64,000 bases of DNA from Homalodisca vitripennis (GCF_021130785.1 NC_060207.1:102217001-102281000); one strand, 5' to 3'; positions 35,401-47,530 are shown, numbered from the stretch's first letter. Notes: generated by a model from the sequence alone, not told the origin. Numbers and translations are program-made.

Positions 35401-36650
35401 AGTTGAGTCTGAGTGGTTGAAATAGGAAAGTATCCAAAAGCTTAAAAATGTAATGCAAATTCATACAATATACATAAATAATTTCTCTTTGCATATTTAG
35501 ACTTCAAAAGCAAACCGTCAAACATCTAAGAACATTTTGTCAAACATCTAAGAACATTTTAATTCAGCTTCAACTACAGGCAATTATTATTATATTAAGG
35601 AAAAGCCAATCTCCTAAACAAAATAAAATAAGCACAGTATGTGTTTTGGATTTGTATGCTGATGCTGTTTAACTGCATAAAATATTGTTGTTACTATTTT
35701 ACCATTGGATGTCATAGGCTGTTTGTACACTTCTTATTTTTCAAAAGCTATATTTTTATGTTTTTGATCCACAAGAACAACTATAACTCCTTGAAAATCC
35801 CCCTCCCCTCCTTTAAAAAGACCTTATTTTTTCCTAATTGAAAAATGAATGTGTAGAAAAAACTGTAGTTCATAGAAAAAAGAAAAAAGCATTAATTTTT
35901 TCATTTCTAAAAATTAGAAAGCAAGTTTAAAAATAAAATTGAATATGTGTATAAAATATTATTTGCAATATTTATATATTTGTATTGCAGGTTACATATA
36001 AAATATCTATTTTGTGATTTTAAAATGGGGTAGTCCTTCATCTCCAGTGGTTACTAAATTCCTATTATTCCCATAAACATTGTAAATTAATTCAATATTA
36101 TTCACAAAACTCCAAACAGTAAACAATTCAATGTATAGTTGTTTAGTGCCTCCTTAAAGTAAATACTGTGTAATACTTGTACATAAAAACTAATTTATTT
36201 TAAAAAGATGTCTGACTATAATGGAAAAGTTAAGTGTGAGATATTATTAATCAGTTTTAGGATTACAGCTCACAGAGAAAGGTTATCAAAGGGGGAGGAT
36301 AGAGTGCATAAAAACAAACAGTTTAGGGTCACAACTTGTCACTTTCTGATTTAACATTTAAAATTATTATTGTTTTGTTTCTGCTATTATAGATGTATAT
36401 TTACATATTTTCAATATAAAACGTTTTCTCCATTGTAGAATTAAGTTTTAGGTTGGATAGTCAATACTGTGTCATATGTGAACAATTGATTAAAAAACTG
36501 TACACAAATCTCGCAATCTATCGTTTTTCAGAAGAAAGTGTTTTTATACACAAAGTCAGATTTATAAATGAACTGTTATGTGTGTTCATGTTATTATAGT
36601 TTAACCATTCCATCCTTTAAGATGTCAAAAAAGAGAAGTCTTTGAAAAGC
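35401..36650. other. AT-rich DNA without a recognised gene
   Basis: Only compositional open frames (for example 35641-35841). A 28-bp direct duplication, TCAAACATCTAAGAACATTT, lies at about 35517-35562. Confidence 0.5.
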
Positions 36651-36659
36651 TACGAAAGA

Positions 36660-36913
36660 TATTCATTCATTCGGTATCGATTGTAGCGGTGTCCATCTTG
36701 AAGTGATATTGACCTCGCAACCCCCTCCCATCCTTGTGGGGATCGATAACATTACGTCACAAGGGGGTGGTAGGCTGCCGGCCCGGTTGCCGAGCAACGC
36801 CTTACAAGCCCCACTCGCTCTTCACACAGATTTGAGCGAGAAACATGGCGCCCGCATTGACACGGCTTGACTGTATTAAATGGGTCACACGATTTTGGAA
36901 CGTGTATACAAAG
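36660..36913 (+). promoter_or_regulatory. Candidate promoter and first exon with CRE, X-box and DRE-like sites
   Basis: This GC-richer block carries ATTACGTCAC (36751-36760, CRE/ATF-like) and the palindrome GTTGCCGAGCAAC (36786-36798, RFX X-box-like). It also carries two DREF-like half sites, TATCGAT (36677) and ATCGATA (36742). At 36845 an ATG in good context (GAGAAACATGG) opens a 23-codon frame starting MAPALTRLDCIKWVTRFW. It ends in phase 0 exactly at a splice donor, AAAG|GTAACT (36914). This may be the first exon of an unrecognised gene or an upstream 5' UTR exon of upSET, with the short frame acting as a uORF. I do not recognise the peptide. Confidence 0.45.
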
Positions 36914-37454
36914 GTAACTTGAAATTATACACTTTGGAAGATGACTTTCTCTTCTCTCTTGGTATTTACTGTACAGACATGCCTACAGTAGTTGGTCCAT
37001 ACAATCAATAAGTACGCAAAAAGTAAAATAATTTATGAAGTATATCTTACATCTTTTTAATAAGTTGGTAAGTAAGAAAGCGTTAAAAATGTATGTTACT
37101 GACATAAAACGAGAATTTAAGTGGCATCAATTGGCAGGAAGAGACTCCTCTCTGTTGTCTGATAGGACGAGTCCATTCGTCAGATTAGGCAGTCAGCGGG
37201 ACCACATATAGTCGTTTTAAAGAAATATTGAGACACGTCGGTTTTTGGTACACTAATTGTGGAGAGTTCGACTTCTGTTCGCCAATGTAAAGGCCGCAAT
37301 CGCATGTTACACTCCAAAATTATATTTCTTTTACTTCTACTCGAGTGCATGAACGTTTGCAATTATTTTGTATTACTTGGTGCACTGAACATTACTAGTT
37401 AATCACAGTTTTAGTGTAAAACTATTCCAATGTTCCTCGGTGTGGAGGTCAGGT

Positions 37455-37520
37455 ATAAACGATCGGTCAGGAATGTACTTCAGTAGTGCAGTCAGTGTTA
37501 TGTATTTCCTCGCCGCAGCT
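37455..37520 (+). promoter_or_regulatory. Candidate alternative start: TCAGT initiators then splice donor
   Basis: Two insect-type initiator motifs, TTCAGTAGT and GTCAGTGTT (about 37480-37499), are followed by CGCCGCAGCT|GTAAGT, a strong donor at 37521. CpG content rises here compared with the surroundings. No TATA box is at the expected distance. It could start a short non-coding exon. Confidence 0.3.
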
Positions 37521-39189
37521 GTAAGTGTATAGTGGCCTTGGCAGCGTCGTCACGTCAAATTCCGGCTGTATTTCGCTCTATCGTTCTCTGGTTGGCACCA
37601 CTGTCTTAACAGTTGCGGTAGTGGTACGCCTGCCGACCCGACCCGATGTGCCGCCTCTTCCCCACTGTTTCGACATTCCCAATGCGGGCAGTCTGCCAGT
37701 GTTTTTATTTACATCAGACGATCGTTCCTGTACTAATGTTATTATTTTTAACCGTGGGCTATGTTGTGTACAGACCAGCATGCCACGCGCCTATAGCGAA
37801 CCTGTTTTTATATGTATGAAAATCTACATTTTTATGACAAAAGGTTCATAGCTTGTATGACTGCGCTAATTTTATCTTGACCGATTTTTTTCTAGTTAGC
37901 ACAGTCTTCTGACAGTTAAGCATCCTGATCTCTCGATGGAAGTTATTTTGCTCAATTAAATCGAACTCAGTACAAAAATAATCCTAAATCAACCTAAGGT
38001 CCTATGTAAATCCTATATCAATCAAGTCCTATATATGCGTTTTGGAGTACGTCTTTTGATACAGTAATACATTTCAAGGAAACGTCAGAAAGAATGCGCC
38101 CCCAATTTCAGGGCCTCGCATCTATAAAAACATTGATGAGTCACTTACGACGGTTATAATTGCCAAACGACTGCTGCAGTGGCCTTAATATTGTTGCTTG
38201 TTCTTACTAGCTGGTTACCAGTTTTAATGAATTACCAGTCTTTTATTGTCATCGAAAAGTCGTTGGACGAGTACTTTCGCGACTTCTACTAGTTCGAGTG
38301 CATGACAAACATTGAAATGGATGCAAACACTCGCGACTCGTGTATAATGGCGAGGTCGAGCAGGGCAGAGCCGGTGGACTGCGTTCGCTCGCGATAATTG
38401 CAGCGCGGACATTAGTTTAACCTTCAGCGAGTTGTTGTGATGGAAGTGGTTGTAGTTTACTGTTAGAGACGATAGTCGCGCGTCACTCCTGCTGATTCTT
38501 TTCATTGATGGTTTCGTCGCATCAGATTTGTATATTTTGTGGTCACTTTAAAAAGAGTTAAGCTTTATTTTGTGACTACAAGAATTACTTTCAAAGGATT
38601 TTGTGTTTATTTCATTTCACCTATTGAGCTGTTGGTACTAATAAACAAAATAAAAATTATAAATATCGATTCTGCTAGGTTTACTACTTTAAGTGAAAGG
38701 TTGTAAAAAACGTGATAACTGAAAAATATGATCTATATAATACGAAATTAATAATTTAAATATTGGCTACCGGTATTTAAATTGTGTAAATGTGTTGTTA
38801 GATTGATGTAACAATGCACATTGTTTATTTGTTAGATTGATTAAAGTAGAACTCAATTCTCCTAAAAAGCTACTCTATTTAGTCACCTTCAAAGAAAGAT
38901 TCATAATGTGTATTGCTTTTATTTAATAATAAAATTATATAAATCTTAGGAGGTATTGCGATAGAAAGGAAAGGAACACATTTTTAAATAGTGAATCTCA
39001 TTTTATATTTTAGGTGGGACAAGACGAATCGTAGCTAATGCAGTAGTGTGGGAGTCAGATTCGGCAATTACAATGAAACTAACCTCACACGTCCAGGATA
39101 ATGGAAAGGTTCCTATTTTAAATTAAATGTACTGTATTACATTTTTAGCATCAATAAATTCTGCACATACGAAAAGGGCAATTGTGGCA

Positions 39190-39265
39190 ACTTTGGTTGT
39201 TCAGTGACACGAGCGAACAACGAACGATCCGCAGTACAGAACGGTAAACGGCACAGAAACTTCCT
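39190..39265 (+). promoter_or_regulatory. Candidate alternative start: TTCAGTGA initiator then splice donor
   Basis: GTTGTTCAGTGACACGAG at about 39198 is a good match to the arthropod initiator TCAGT. The next 60 bp are CpG-rich and end at CTTCCT|GTGAGT (donor at 39266). About 8 kb upstream of the upSET start codon, it is a plausible 5' UTR exon, but unproven. Confidence 0.3.
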
Positions 39266-39679
39266 GTGAGTAGTTCCAACGGTGACCTAGTGTTTGTTGG
39301 GCGCTGCAGTCGCCGTCAACGCCATGTTGTTTTCGTCATGTTCGGTACCCTAATTGGCGGCCATATCTGTCCCAACCATTTTCTCCTCTGCTGGCAGGCC
39401 AACCCGATACAACTGATGTGCTCTGTTGCATCTTTTACTTTGTCGCGGGTTTTTTATGTTGTAAATTAAACATAAATATATTAAAATTGTTATCGAATGG
39501 CAGTGTACAATATTTTATTTTAATGATGTAATACTTGGTTTTATTGTCATTTGTTCATAATAAAGTTTTTCGAGTACGCTTATCATAATTTGATTCCTTG
39601 TAAAGTTGGCCCTAAAAAATTGTATACCACCTACAACAACAGTTTGTTTACACTTTTGTAGATGTGTAATTGTAGTTGT

Positions 39680-39960
39680 ATTAATGCGGGAACGACTGGT
39701 GCGGCGGGGAAGTTAACCGCTCTCATGTTTACTCGGGCACTTTGTTTACCAGCGGCTAGACACCGCACATCACCACGCAACGGCTAGGCTATGCTAGGGC
39801 CCGATTGGCGATTACGGCTAGAATCGATGGTATAACTTGCCGGGACCCTAGTGCGCCTGCGCGTCCGCTACTCGCACCCACCGCGGCCCCTCGCTCTCAC
39901 TACCGCCGTCCCACTTCCGCGGTATCATTGCCCTTCTGTCTGCAGATTTTTGTTGTCAAA
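39680..39960. promoter_or_regulatory. CpG-dense island with NRF-1-like and ETS-like sites
   Basis: In an otherwise AT-rich region this stretch is dense in CpG. It contains GTGCGCCTGCGCGTC (39851-39865; NRF-1-like), CACTTCCGCGG (ETS-like, about 39911) and several GGCGG/CCGCC boxes. These are features of housekeeping promoters. Direction and target are not determined. Confidence 0.35.
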
Positions 39961-40639
39961 TTTTGATTAAAACTTTGCGAACTACTGAGTAGATTTTATA
40001 TTTCGAGCTTTATGCAAAGTTAAAATATTACCACAGTTGGTAGAAAATAGCTTAAAATTTGACATACTAAAAAAATTGATTTAAGGCAAGAAATACATTT
40101 AAGTCATGCTTGTAAAGATACTTTTTATAGGACTACTTATTCTATACTAATTATATAATAATTAATAATGATTTAACTAAATTCAGTCTTATTCATATCC
40201 AAATTATAATATGGTAAATGGTTTAACATATCAGAACTAATGCAATAGAAAAATTTTGAGAATACCATCCTTCCAGTACTTTTTGAGTAGAGGAATGTTT
40301 TGAAGTTATTTCATAATGTAACACATGTCAAATAATTGTTTGTTAAATAAAGTTTACTTCTTTTACACAGGTTATGTGATATATCACCTTTATCTAGCTT
40401 TATTCTTCCCTCCTTCCTACATTAATCCTCCCGGGGCGGGATCAGATTATTACTAGAAAGCACTTAGCTATAAACACTATTTTGCTATATTGTCTAATGT
40501 TGCATACCACTTTGCCAATAGTACAGTGGCTCATACTAATCAATCTTACCCTCCACTGGTCTGTAACTTCTATTTGTTAATCAGTCTTATATGCTTCCGC
40601 CGTGACAAGCAAGTCTAATGGTAGAAGTCGTAAAAGAAC

Positions 40640-41130
40640 TTAAAATGCAGATTTAGGGCTGCTTCTGAAAGTTCCTGTTATTAAAAAGCGAAGTTGTTAA
40701 TAACAGCTTTAAAAGATGGTAAGCTTGTTTTGACCGTGTCTTTCTCTGCCAGTGTCGACCAACATGGTTTTTTCGGGTTCTATGAACGCACAATGTAGCT
40801 AACAAGTCACATGCTGTTTTATGCCCAATGTAATAAGGGCCCATCTAGCCTTGTGAAGGCAGTTGTTCCATCTCAGCTTGCAATCTATATTTGACCATCT
40901 CTGAGACAACAAGCTGGGTGATATTCAGCTTCAATCGGGGAAAATACTCAAGATTCTTTCTTATGGTGAAGGGAGCTAGTACTGTCTTTGCGGGATTGAC
41001 TTCCAAATACCTCCATTAGCTACCACATGTATGCACAACAAAGACCAGTATTCATGAGGTTGACAACAACATTGCATTATTTTCCTTGCAAAGATCTGGG
41101 CCGCTTGTGTCAGGTCTTCTCAAGAGACCA
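40640..41130 (-). pseudogene. Possible retroelement reverse transcriptase tail
   Basis: On the minus strand WRYLEVNPAKTVLAPFTIRK and LKLNITQLVVSEMVKY resemble the LxVNPxKTxLxxFTRK...LxLNGxxL..S..VKYLG segment after the RT palm in Jockey/R1-type LINEs. After a stop, the frame 40844-40653 (DLLATLCVHRTRKNHVGRHW) is not recognised. The catalytic palm is absent. Confidence is low because the match is short. Confidence 0.35.
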
Positions 41131-41150
41131 TCGACCACAAGATTTAATAC

Positions 41151-43300
41151 AAACAAATATGAAATAGTTATTATTAAACTATATGTACTGTTATATTAAA
41201 ACTCAAAATTCAGTGAATTTGTGTTGTTAAAAGTGCTGCAAGTATTAATTATTATTTTATAAACTAATTTTCCTTTTATCGTTGTTGGGAGTAGTTCAGT
41301 TTTAATTAATTGCTACACTTTCAGTGCAAGCATTTCATAAACGTTGCTATTGAATGAGGATCTGGTGACAATGTTGGCTTGTTACAATCATATTGGACAA
41401 AACACAGTTGTATTTGCTAAGTGCAATGCACAGCTGTTCCACTCAATATCTCATATCAGATGTTATGAATGATTTTACTGATTAACAACTGAGTGTATAT
41501 AGCCTTCTGTGTGTATCAGTACTGTTAGAATTAAAATTACTTTCAATAGTAGTTTTAAATATTTCCTGAGATCTGTGTACCAGTGGTTCAATCTCTCAAT
41601 AAAATGTTGGATTTTGTGGATGAAATTTATTTCCTACTGTTAAATCCTTTAGTTTAATCCTTCCTTAACTCTCCGACTGCCCTTAGTATTTTCCTTAAAC
41701 ACCAAGCCGTTTTTTTCCAGTTTTGAAAGCTTTCTTCTAAAATCTGTAAAAAATAGTTTTTTTTACTGCAAACCTAACTGTATTTAATATAATTTTGTCC
41801 ACAAAAAACTGTATAATACAATAATAATAAGTAACTAGGATAAATATTTCCATTTGAATTTTTTACGGTGAGGGAAAAATTTGTTTTGTTTTATGCATGT
41901 AACAGTCAGAGGAGTGTGCCTGAAACATATTGTTAATATATAGTTTCAAATTACAAATATATAGGTAATATATAGGTTACAAATTTGGTCTAGTTTCAGA
42001 AAATGGTTAGTTTTGTTGAAGTCATTAGGTAAATAAATTAGTTTAAGCCTAAAAACTGAAAGTAGTACAAGAAACTTGGGTTTCGTGATCAAAAACACAT
42101 AAATTTATAAAAATTTTAATAAATTGTTATAAACTGTAAAGTTAACTCTATTAGATATAGTTTTATTTACAATAAACTAGAGAATACTGTAATAATACAT
42201 TCTGTGAAAAAACCTAAGGTTTTTTTATGGTTAGTAGAAACTAAAATTGTTATAATAAAAACAGTTGTTCTAATAATGTTTTAAGGTTTTGTAACATTTT
42301 TTAACAACCTAAAGGTCATAAATTAAGTATAGTTATATATTTATTCTGCAAAGACGAAAACAGAAACGTCATTCTAAAACTACTCTGTTGTCATAGAACA
42401 ATAAAAATACCATTTCTGTGTTCTGCAACACTTTACCTTTCCAATGGTATGAATTGTTTACGTATTATAACAAAATAGATTAAGCAGGTGGGCGAAAATA
42501 ACGGATATCCGTTGAATGGAATGCTGTTGTGCATAATTTTGATTTATGGAAAGCCAAAACAAAATTCAGGTTTTTGTGGCATGGGAATGAGTTGTCTAAC
42601 AACTAAAGTTATATTTATGGTTAGGATATCACATAAATCAAGAGGTAATATGTCAAGGAAAGTATACATAATGAAGGAAAAGTCAACTTAGTATTGAGAT
42701 TAGACAAGCCACATACTCATTAAAAATGTATAAAATTAAACAATTGAAGAGTGGGTAAGATAGGTTCAATATAAAGAAAATTAGTACAACAGTTATGTAT
42801 AGTAGCCAAATAAATTAAAAAGCAAAATGCTGATCATTTGAATTTTTATTATTTTTTGTACAGTTATCAAGTAATTAAATTAAGAAATAAAATATTCACA
42901 TTAAAATTTAGTTGTTAAACATAAGTGGGTAAATTATGTACCACCATGAATTGATAGCCATACTTTTACATCTCTTATTAATGGCTTGGTTTTATTATAT
43001 TATTGTAAAATGCATTCTCGATGAAGTTTATTTTATGACATCTAACATTCTGATGTACTTTAAAGTTAATTATAAAATAAATAAAAATTAGAAAATAATA
43101 CCTATTTTTACACAAAATTTATTATTGGTAAACAAGATTTTGTGTAAAACTTTGTAAAAAATGAATGGAATGAGATAAAAATTGACTGAAGGGTATGAAT
43201 TAATGTGTATTCATAACATATAATTTGATATGCAATTTCTCATGCTCTGTGTGCATTAAAGGATTACAGTCTCATAAAGCATTAGATTAAAAAAAAAAAT
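41151..43300. other. AT-rich DNA without a recognised gene
   Basis: No domain-bearing open frame or bounded element was recognised. Confidence 0.45.
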
Positions 43301-43303
43301 TAT

Positions 43304-44116
43304 GGTTGCCTGTAAAGTCGGTTTTACGGGCGAAGATTTTACGTGACAACGTCTTTTTCTCGGTAGAATATTTATTGATATGAATATTATTAAATTGCAC
43401 AATAGGAACAAGGAATTGAATGAAAATAAGAATTGCACAAATTTTAACTATAGAAATATATTTTGTTTACTAAAACATTGTACATAATTTGAAATTAATT
43501 AAAATTTGTTATTGTAAATGGTAAAGTTGAATAAAACATTTACTAAAATTGGAATTTGAAATTCTTGCTAAACACAGTTAAATTCTAACTCTGCGCGTGG
43601 TGATTGGTCGGTTTAGTTCGTTTGTTTGGTTGCACTGTTATGACAGGTTAGAGGTTATAATTTGTTATTTTAAATGTTTGACTAGCAATACGCGCTGTTT
43701 CTTCTCAATCGACTGAATTACGATTGATTGCAGAGTGATTTAAACTAATAATTTACTTAACACTATCAACATTTGTCAATAGTATGACATAACCTATAAA
43801 CTCAGTTTCTCAACTTTTGTGTCAATCTAACAATTAATCAATCAATCATAGTTTACGATAATGAAATATCAGTGTACAATTATTTACCTTTATTGTTGTA
43901 GTTGTTGTAAATGACGAATCTAAGCACTCCACATTTTCACGAATAAACATAGTTATCTGCTTTATCCCGTGCGGCGCACCCACAGTTATCTGCTTTATCC
44001 CGTGCGGATCCCGTGCGGCGGACCCACTGGACGGGCATCGTAACGTTACCGGGCGTTACACTTTTTCATGAGTGACTCCGAGCCACAACCTAATTTAAGA
44101 CGTTGTCACGTCAATA
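43304..44116. mobile_element. MITE-like element with inverted ACGTGACAACGTCTT ends and internal tandem repeat
   Basis: TTACGTGACAACGTCTT (about 43339-43355) near the left end is mirrored by AAGACGTTGTCACGTCAA (44098-44115) near the right end. The left margin starts GTTGCCTGTAAAGTCGG. Inside, AGTTATCTGCTTTATCCCGT occurs twice in tandem (about 43951 and 43984), followed by GCGGATCCC/GCGGCGGACCC variants. CpG is high at the right end. Class and exact outer borders are not determined; no target duplication was found. Confidence 0.55.
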
Positions 44117-45615
44117 GATCATATTTGTCCATTGTAATCCACATTTATAGCATATACAATAAGCTATAAAATACTTATAAACTACTGTTGTAATAAACTA
44201 CTGTTGTAGATAGCATCAAACTATAACAGGCATTTCATTTATTCTAGTTGTAGAGATTTGGATGTCTTCCAAATGTTACCTCCTGTTCAACGAACTCCAT
44301 TGTTCAAACTCCTATTTAAAAAAAGCTATGGCAACATTTTAAATTCAAATGCTGCATATCTTTATCCCTGGTATTGTTCATTAGAAATTTTTAGTGTACA
44401 CAAGTATTATACAATTTTTGCAGGATTTTTCTGTAAAATTCATGATTAGTGTTATTTATTTATGTGTGCATATTAAATCAATAAAACTGCATTGGTTTGA
44501 ACCAAAAACAGTGTTTGTTTCATAGTAATTTCTGAAAATTTAACTTTAAAAATATGTAATTGTTAAATAAAACATTAAAAACAAATAACATGTTAAGATC
44601 AAAGTAACTTGCCCTTTGTGTCGTACTTTTAATTGAAAAGCACAATTTAACATTTAGTTGATGGATTTACTGTCAAATTAGAGGTGTCATATTTAACATA
44701 TTTGGAAGTAATATAATGTGTTCCTTATAATTATAAGCATAGTTTACATATTTTGTGATAATACGAAAAACATTTATTTTAATGGTTAATAAACAAATAA
44801 CTTATTTAATATAATGTAATGTACTGGATATAACGGCTAGTGGTGAGAGAATGGTGGAGAGGGCATGGCTCTGCAGCATCTAAGTAGGCTAAGTAGTCTG
44901 CTGCAAGTTGTCCAGCTACAAACTGGTTTCCTTCTCAGTCTTTCCCCCACCATTTGAGGAATGGCCTATAGTTTCGAGTCTGCAAACTATGCCCTGATTC
45001 TTATTTTGGCTCTAGCCCAGTGCTAAACACAGTTAGTTTTTCATTAAAAATTTCTTGTTTCTGTAATTTAATTTATTTATTAAATTATTTACTGTTTTTA
45101 TTAGCATTTTTGTATCATTTGAGATATTTTTATTTTCATAGTACACTTTTCTTAATCTTAATTCTTAAAGAAAGGATAAGCTCAAATGACTTTCTGTACA
45201 AGTTTATTTTAAACAGCTAGATGGCACGACCTTCGTTTATTAGACACTCAAGTTGATCTACTTTCCATTTTAGGTATTTACATGTGTAGAAATTTTTTTA
45301 TTTTAAACATAGTAATAAAAAAATACACTCATTCGTTTTTAAGCTTATTTAATGATATAAAACAAAAATAGACTTGGGGAACCAGAACTCATGATGCCTT
45401 AAAAATTGAATTTAAGATAAAACCAATAGACTTGACCTCTTATCTAAAAACACCTGAGGCATGTGTGTTTGTTGACAAACAAAGCTTGGTTGAATTAATG
45501 TTCCCCTAAGACCTATTCTGTGGCTTAAACTTTGCAAATTTATGGCTTTGTAGTAACAATATTGCTCCTTTGGGCACTGGACTGCATAAAGCTTTTTGAG
45601 GTGTTATTTTTAAAT

Positions 45616-45660
<45 letters not shown>

Positions 45661-45666
45661 CATATA

Positions 45667-45720
<54 letters not shown>

Positions 45721-45855
45721 TATTCATCTGTCTTCTCTTGGAAATGTCTAGTATATAGAAGAAATATAGAGAATGTTGTTTCAGTATAAACAGTACTTCT
45801 GATTTTGTTTCTTGTTCTGATTTTGACATCGCGTTCAGGCCAGGCCTTAGGCATA
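44117..45855. other. AT-rich spacer with compound microsatellite
   Basis: No gene was recognised. The compound dinucleotide tract at 45620-45722 is listed separately. Confidence 0.5.
45620..45722. repeat. Compound (TA)n(AC)n(AT)n microsatellite
   Basis: (TA) about 45620-45656, (AC)15 about 45673-45702, then (AT) to about 45720. Confidence 0.95.
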
Positions 45856-46850
45856 CGAGGTGTGTTCAAAAAGTATCGTGAATTTTGAATTTTCGCGGGT
45901 TACGTATATTCAAATTTCGATTTTTTGTGGCGTTATGTTGGTACATATGTCTCTCACTTATGTTGACAATTTCGGCCATTTTGAATGTTCAGTTAATTGT
46001 TGACAGCTGCTTTGCTTGCACGTGTTTTGGTTCGTCTTCAATTTTTAACTATTCAAAAAAATGGAACAAAGAACCTGTATCAAATTTTGTGTGAAAAACA
46101 AAATTAAGTGCGTGGATGCATTCCGAATATTGACTGTGGCATACGGAGAAGCTACTTTGGACATAAGCAACGTTTATCGGTGGTACAAAATGTTTTCAGA
46201 AGGCCGTGACGATGTGAATGACGAAGAGCGTGCCGGACGCCCGAGCACTTCAACAACAGACGAAAAAATTGATTAAGTGAAGAAAATGGTATTGGCCAAT
46301 CGTCGAATCACCGTTAGAGAAATTGCTGAGGACCTAGGCATATTGATTGGCTCGTGCCATTCGATTTTAATCGATAATTTGGGCGTGAGACAGGTCGTCC
46401 CAAAATTCGTACCAAAATTGCTCAATTTCGATCAAAAACAGCATCGCATGAACATTGCTAATGAGATGTGGGAATCTGTCCGCGACGACCTGAATTTGCT
46501 CCAGAGGGTCATAACTGGTGACATATCGTGGGTTTATGGTAATGACGTGGAAACCAAAGCTCAATCATCGCAATGGAAGCTGCCGCACGAACCAAGACTG
46601 AAAAAAGCACGCCAAGTTTGGTTGAATGAGAAAGTTTTGCTAACAGTTTTCTTCGATTGCAGGGGCGTGGTGCATCATGAGTTCTTGCCACAAGGTAGAA
46701 CGGTGAATAAGGAATATTACCTGCAAGTTATGCGCAATTTGCATGAAGCAATCCGCCAGAAACGCCCAAATTTGTGGAAAATTGGCTTTTGCACCACGAT
46801 AATGCCCCTGCTCACACATCGCTGCTTGTATGTGACTTCTTGGCCAAATG
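45856..46850 (+). mobile_element. mariner element, transposase broken and 3'-truncated
   Basis: TA (45854-45855) is followed by CGAGGTGTGTTCAAAAAGTA, a typical mariner-type terminal repeat start. The transposase starts at ATG 46061 (MEQRTCIKFCVKNKIKC). The helix-turn-helix with RWYKMFSEGRDDVND and the linker GRPSTSTTDEKI follow, then an in-frame TAA at 46274. The frame resumes as VKKMVLANRRITVREIAEDLG, WVYGNDVETKAQSSQWKLP and GVVHHEFLPQGRTVNKEYY. The first catalytic Asp survives in ITGDISWVYG, but Ile replaces the usual Glu after it. A one-base shift near 46783 precedes HHDNAPAHTSLL, which keeps the second Asp. Sequence identity to mariner ends at about 46850, before the third Asp. Otherwise well preserved, so a fairly recent copy. 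Confidence 0.92.
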
Positions 46851-47092
46851 TATCATGTGCATGGTGTCACCAAGGCGTTGCCAGGTCTAAATGTGTTAAA
46901 TATTAAAAAATTTAAGTTTGGTTAGCTTTTATAATTACATTATCCTTTTCCCAATGGTGTTACACTAATATACTAGCCCTTGGTTTGTTCCATAACGGTT
47001 TACTTATTTACCTTTCAACTAGCTCTATTTCTCCTTATTGTTCGTTTTTCTGTGTTTTCCTCAGTAATGTTCCTTTTTTTTCCACGTCACAG
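46851..47092. other. Presumed intron end of upSET, pyrimidine-rich
   Basis: T/C-rich sequence with candidate branch and polypyrimidine tracts leads to CCACGTCACAG (47092). Confidence 0.4.
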
Positions 47093-47460
47093 ATGAATCT
47101 ATTTTCAGATCCTTAGATCCTCTTTCCGCTCCCTATGTTCCCAGCATTCCACTTCCTACCAACCACATTTTACTCATGTGGACATGGTGTTTCAGAGTGA
47201 ACTGGCTGAGGACTGGTCCCTAGCTGGTGATTTAAGTTTGCTGTGTACACGTCACCACGTCGGTCCCATCAGTGATCAAGTTAGCAGGGGCGGGAGCAGG
47301 TGGTGGTGGGGGGGGCTCGGACGGCGGCCCCCCACACCAATCCTGCATGGTCCCCCCCTGCCTCAGGGCTTCTTCTGCCACTATCATTCCCTGTGGTGGA
47401 AACGCTCCCTCCAATCCGCTCTCTATTCCTGTCAGCAGTAATAAAACATCTGATGAAGGC
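47093..47460 (+). promoter_or_regulatory. upSET: Probable 5' UTR part of the upSET start exon, with upstream ORFs
   Basis: The polypyrimidine tract TTCCTTTTTTTTCC and CACAG give a candidate acceptor at 47092; TGTTTCAG at 47195 is an alternative. Before the chosen start codon at 47461 there are upstream ATGs. One at 47093 ends after 7 codons. One at 47184 opens an 85-codon frame ending at 47441, just 19 bp before the start. One at 47347 is in frame with upSET and would add 38 residues. The G8 run and GC-rich section (47285-47330) may fold. Upstream frames could limit translation; this is inference. Confidence 0.5.
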
Positions 47461-47498
47461 ATGAGCCTCATCGTTCAGCTAGGAACCACTAGTGTTGG
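47461..47498 (+). CDS. upSET: upSET/KMT2E-SETD5 orthologue, first coding exon
   Basis: ATG at 47461 opens MSLIVQLGTTSVG. This closely resembles the N-terminus of vertebrate KMT2E and SETD5 as I remember them (MSIVIPLG / MSIAIPLG), which is why it was preferred over the in-frame ATG at 47347. The exon ends GTTGG|GTAAGC in phase 2. The next exon supplies the last base of the Gly codon, so the phases agree. The protein family comprises PHD- and SET-domain chromatin regulators acting in the nucleus. Drosophila upSET is reported to restrict histone acetylation around active promoters within an Rpd3/Sin3 context, and the family's SET domain is often catalytically weak or inactive. Only the N-terminal part of the gene is in this window. 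Confidence 0.8.
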
Positions 47499-47528
47499 GT
47501 AAGCGAATTCACTCGCTTTGCATGGAAT

Positions 47529-47530
<2 letters not shown>

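Noticed and set aside
38224..38505. 93-codon minus-strand open frame
   Set aside because: It lies in a CpG-rich stretch that lowers stop frequency; no domain, no splice context and no recognised homology.
45532..45829. Open frames through the TA/CA microsatellite
   Set aside because: Tyr-Ile and Thr-His repeats are translations of simple sequence.
47178..47441. Coding exon of upSET in the frame of the 85-codon ORF, with a frameshift in the G8 run
   Set aside because: The conserved MSLIVQLG start at 47461 makes this region 5' UTR, so no frameshift is needed.
47347..47460. Start codon at 47347 (38-residue N-terminal extension)
   Set aside because: In frame and open, but the family N-terminus begins at the 47461 Met; recorded as an alternative.
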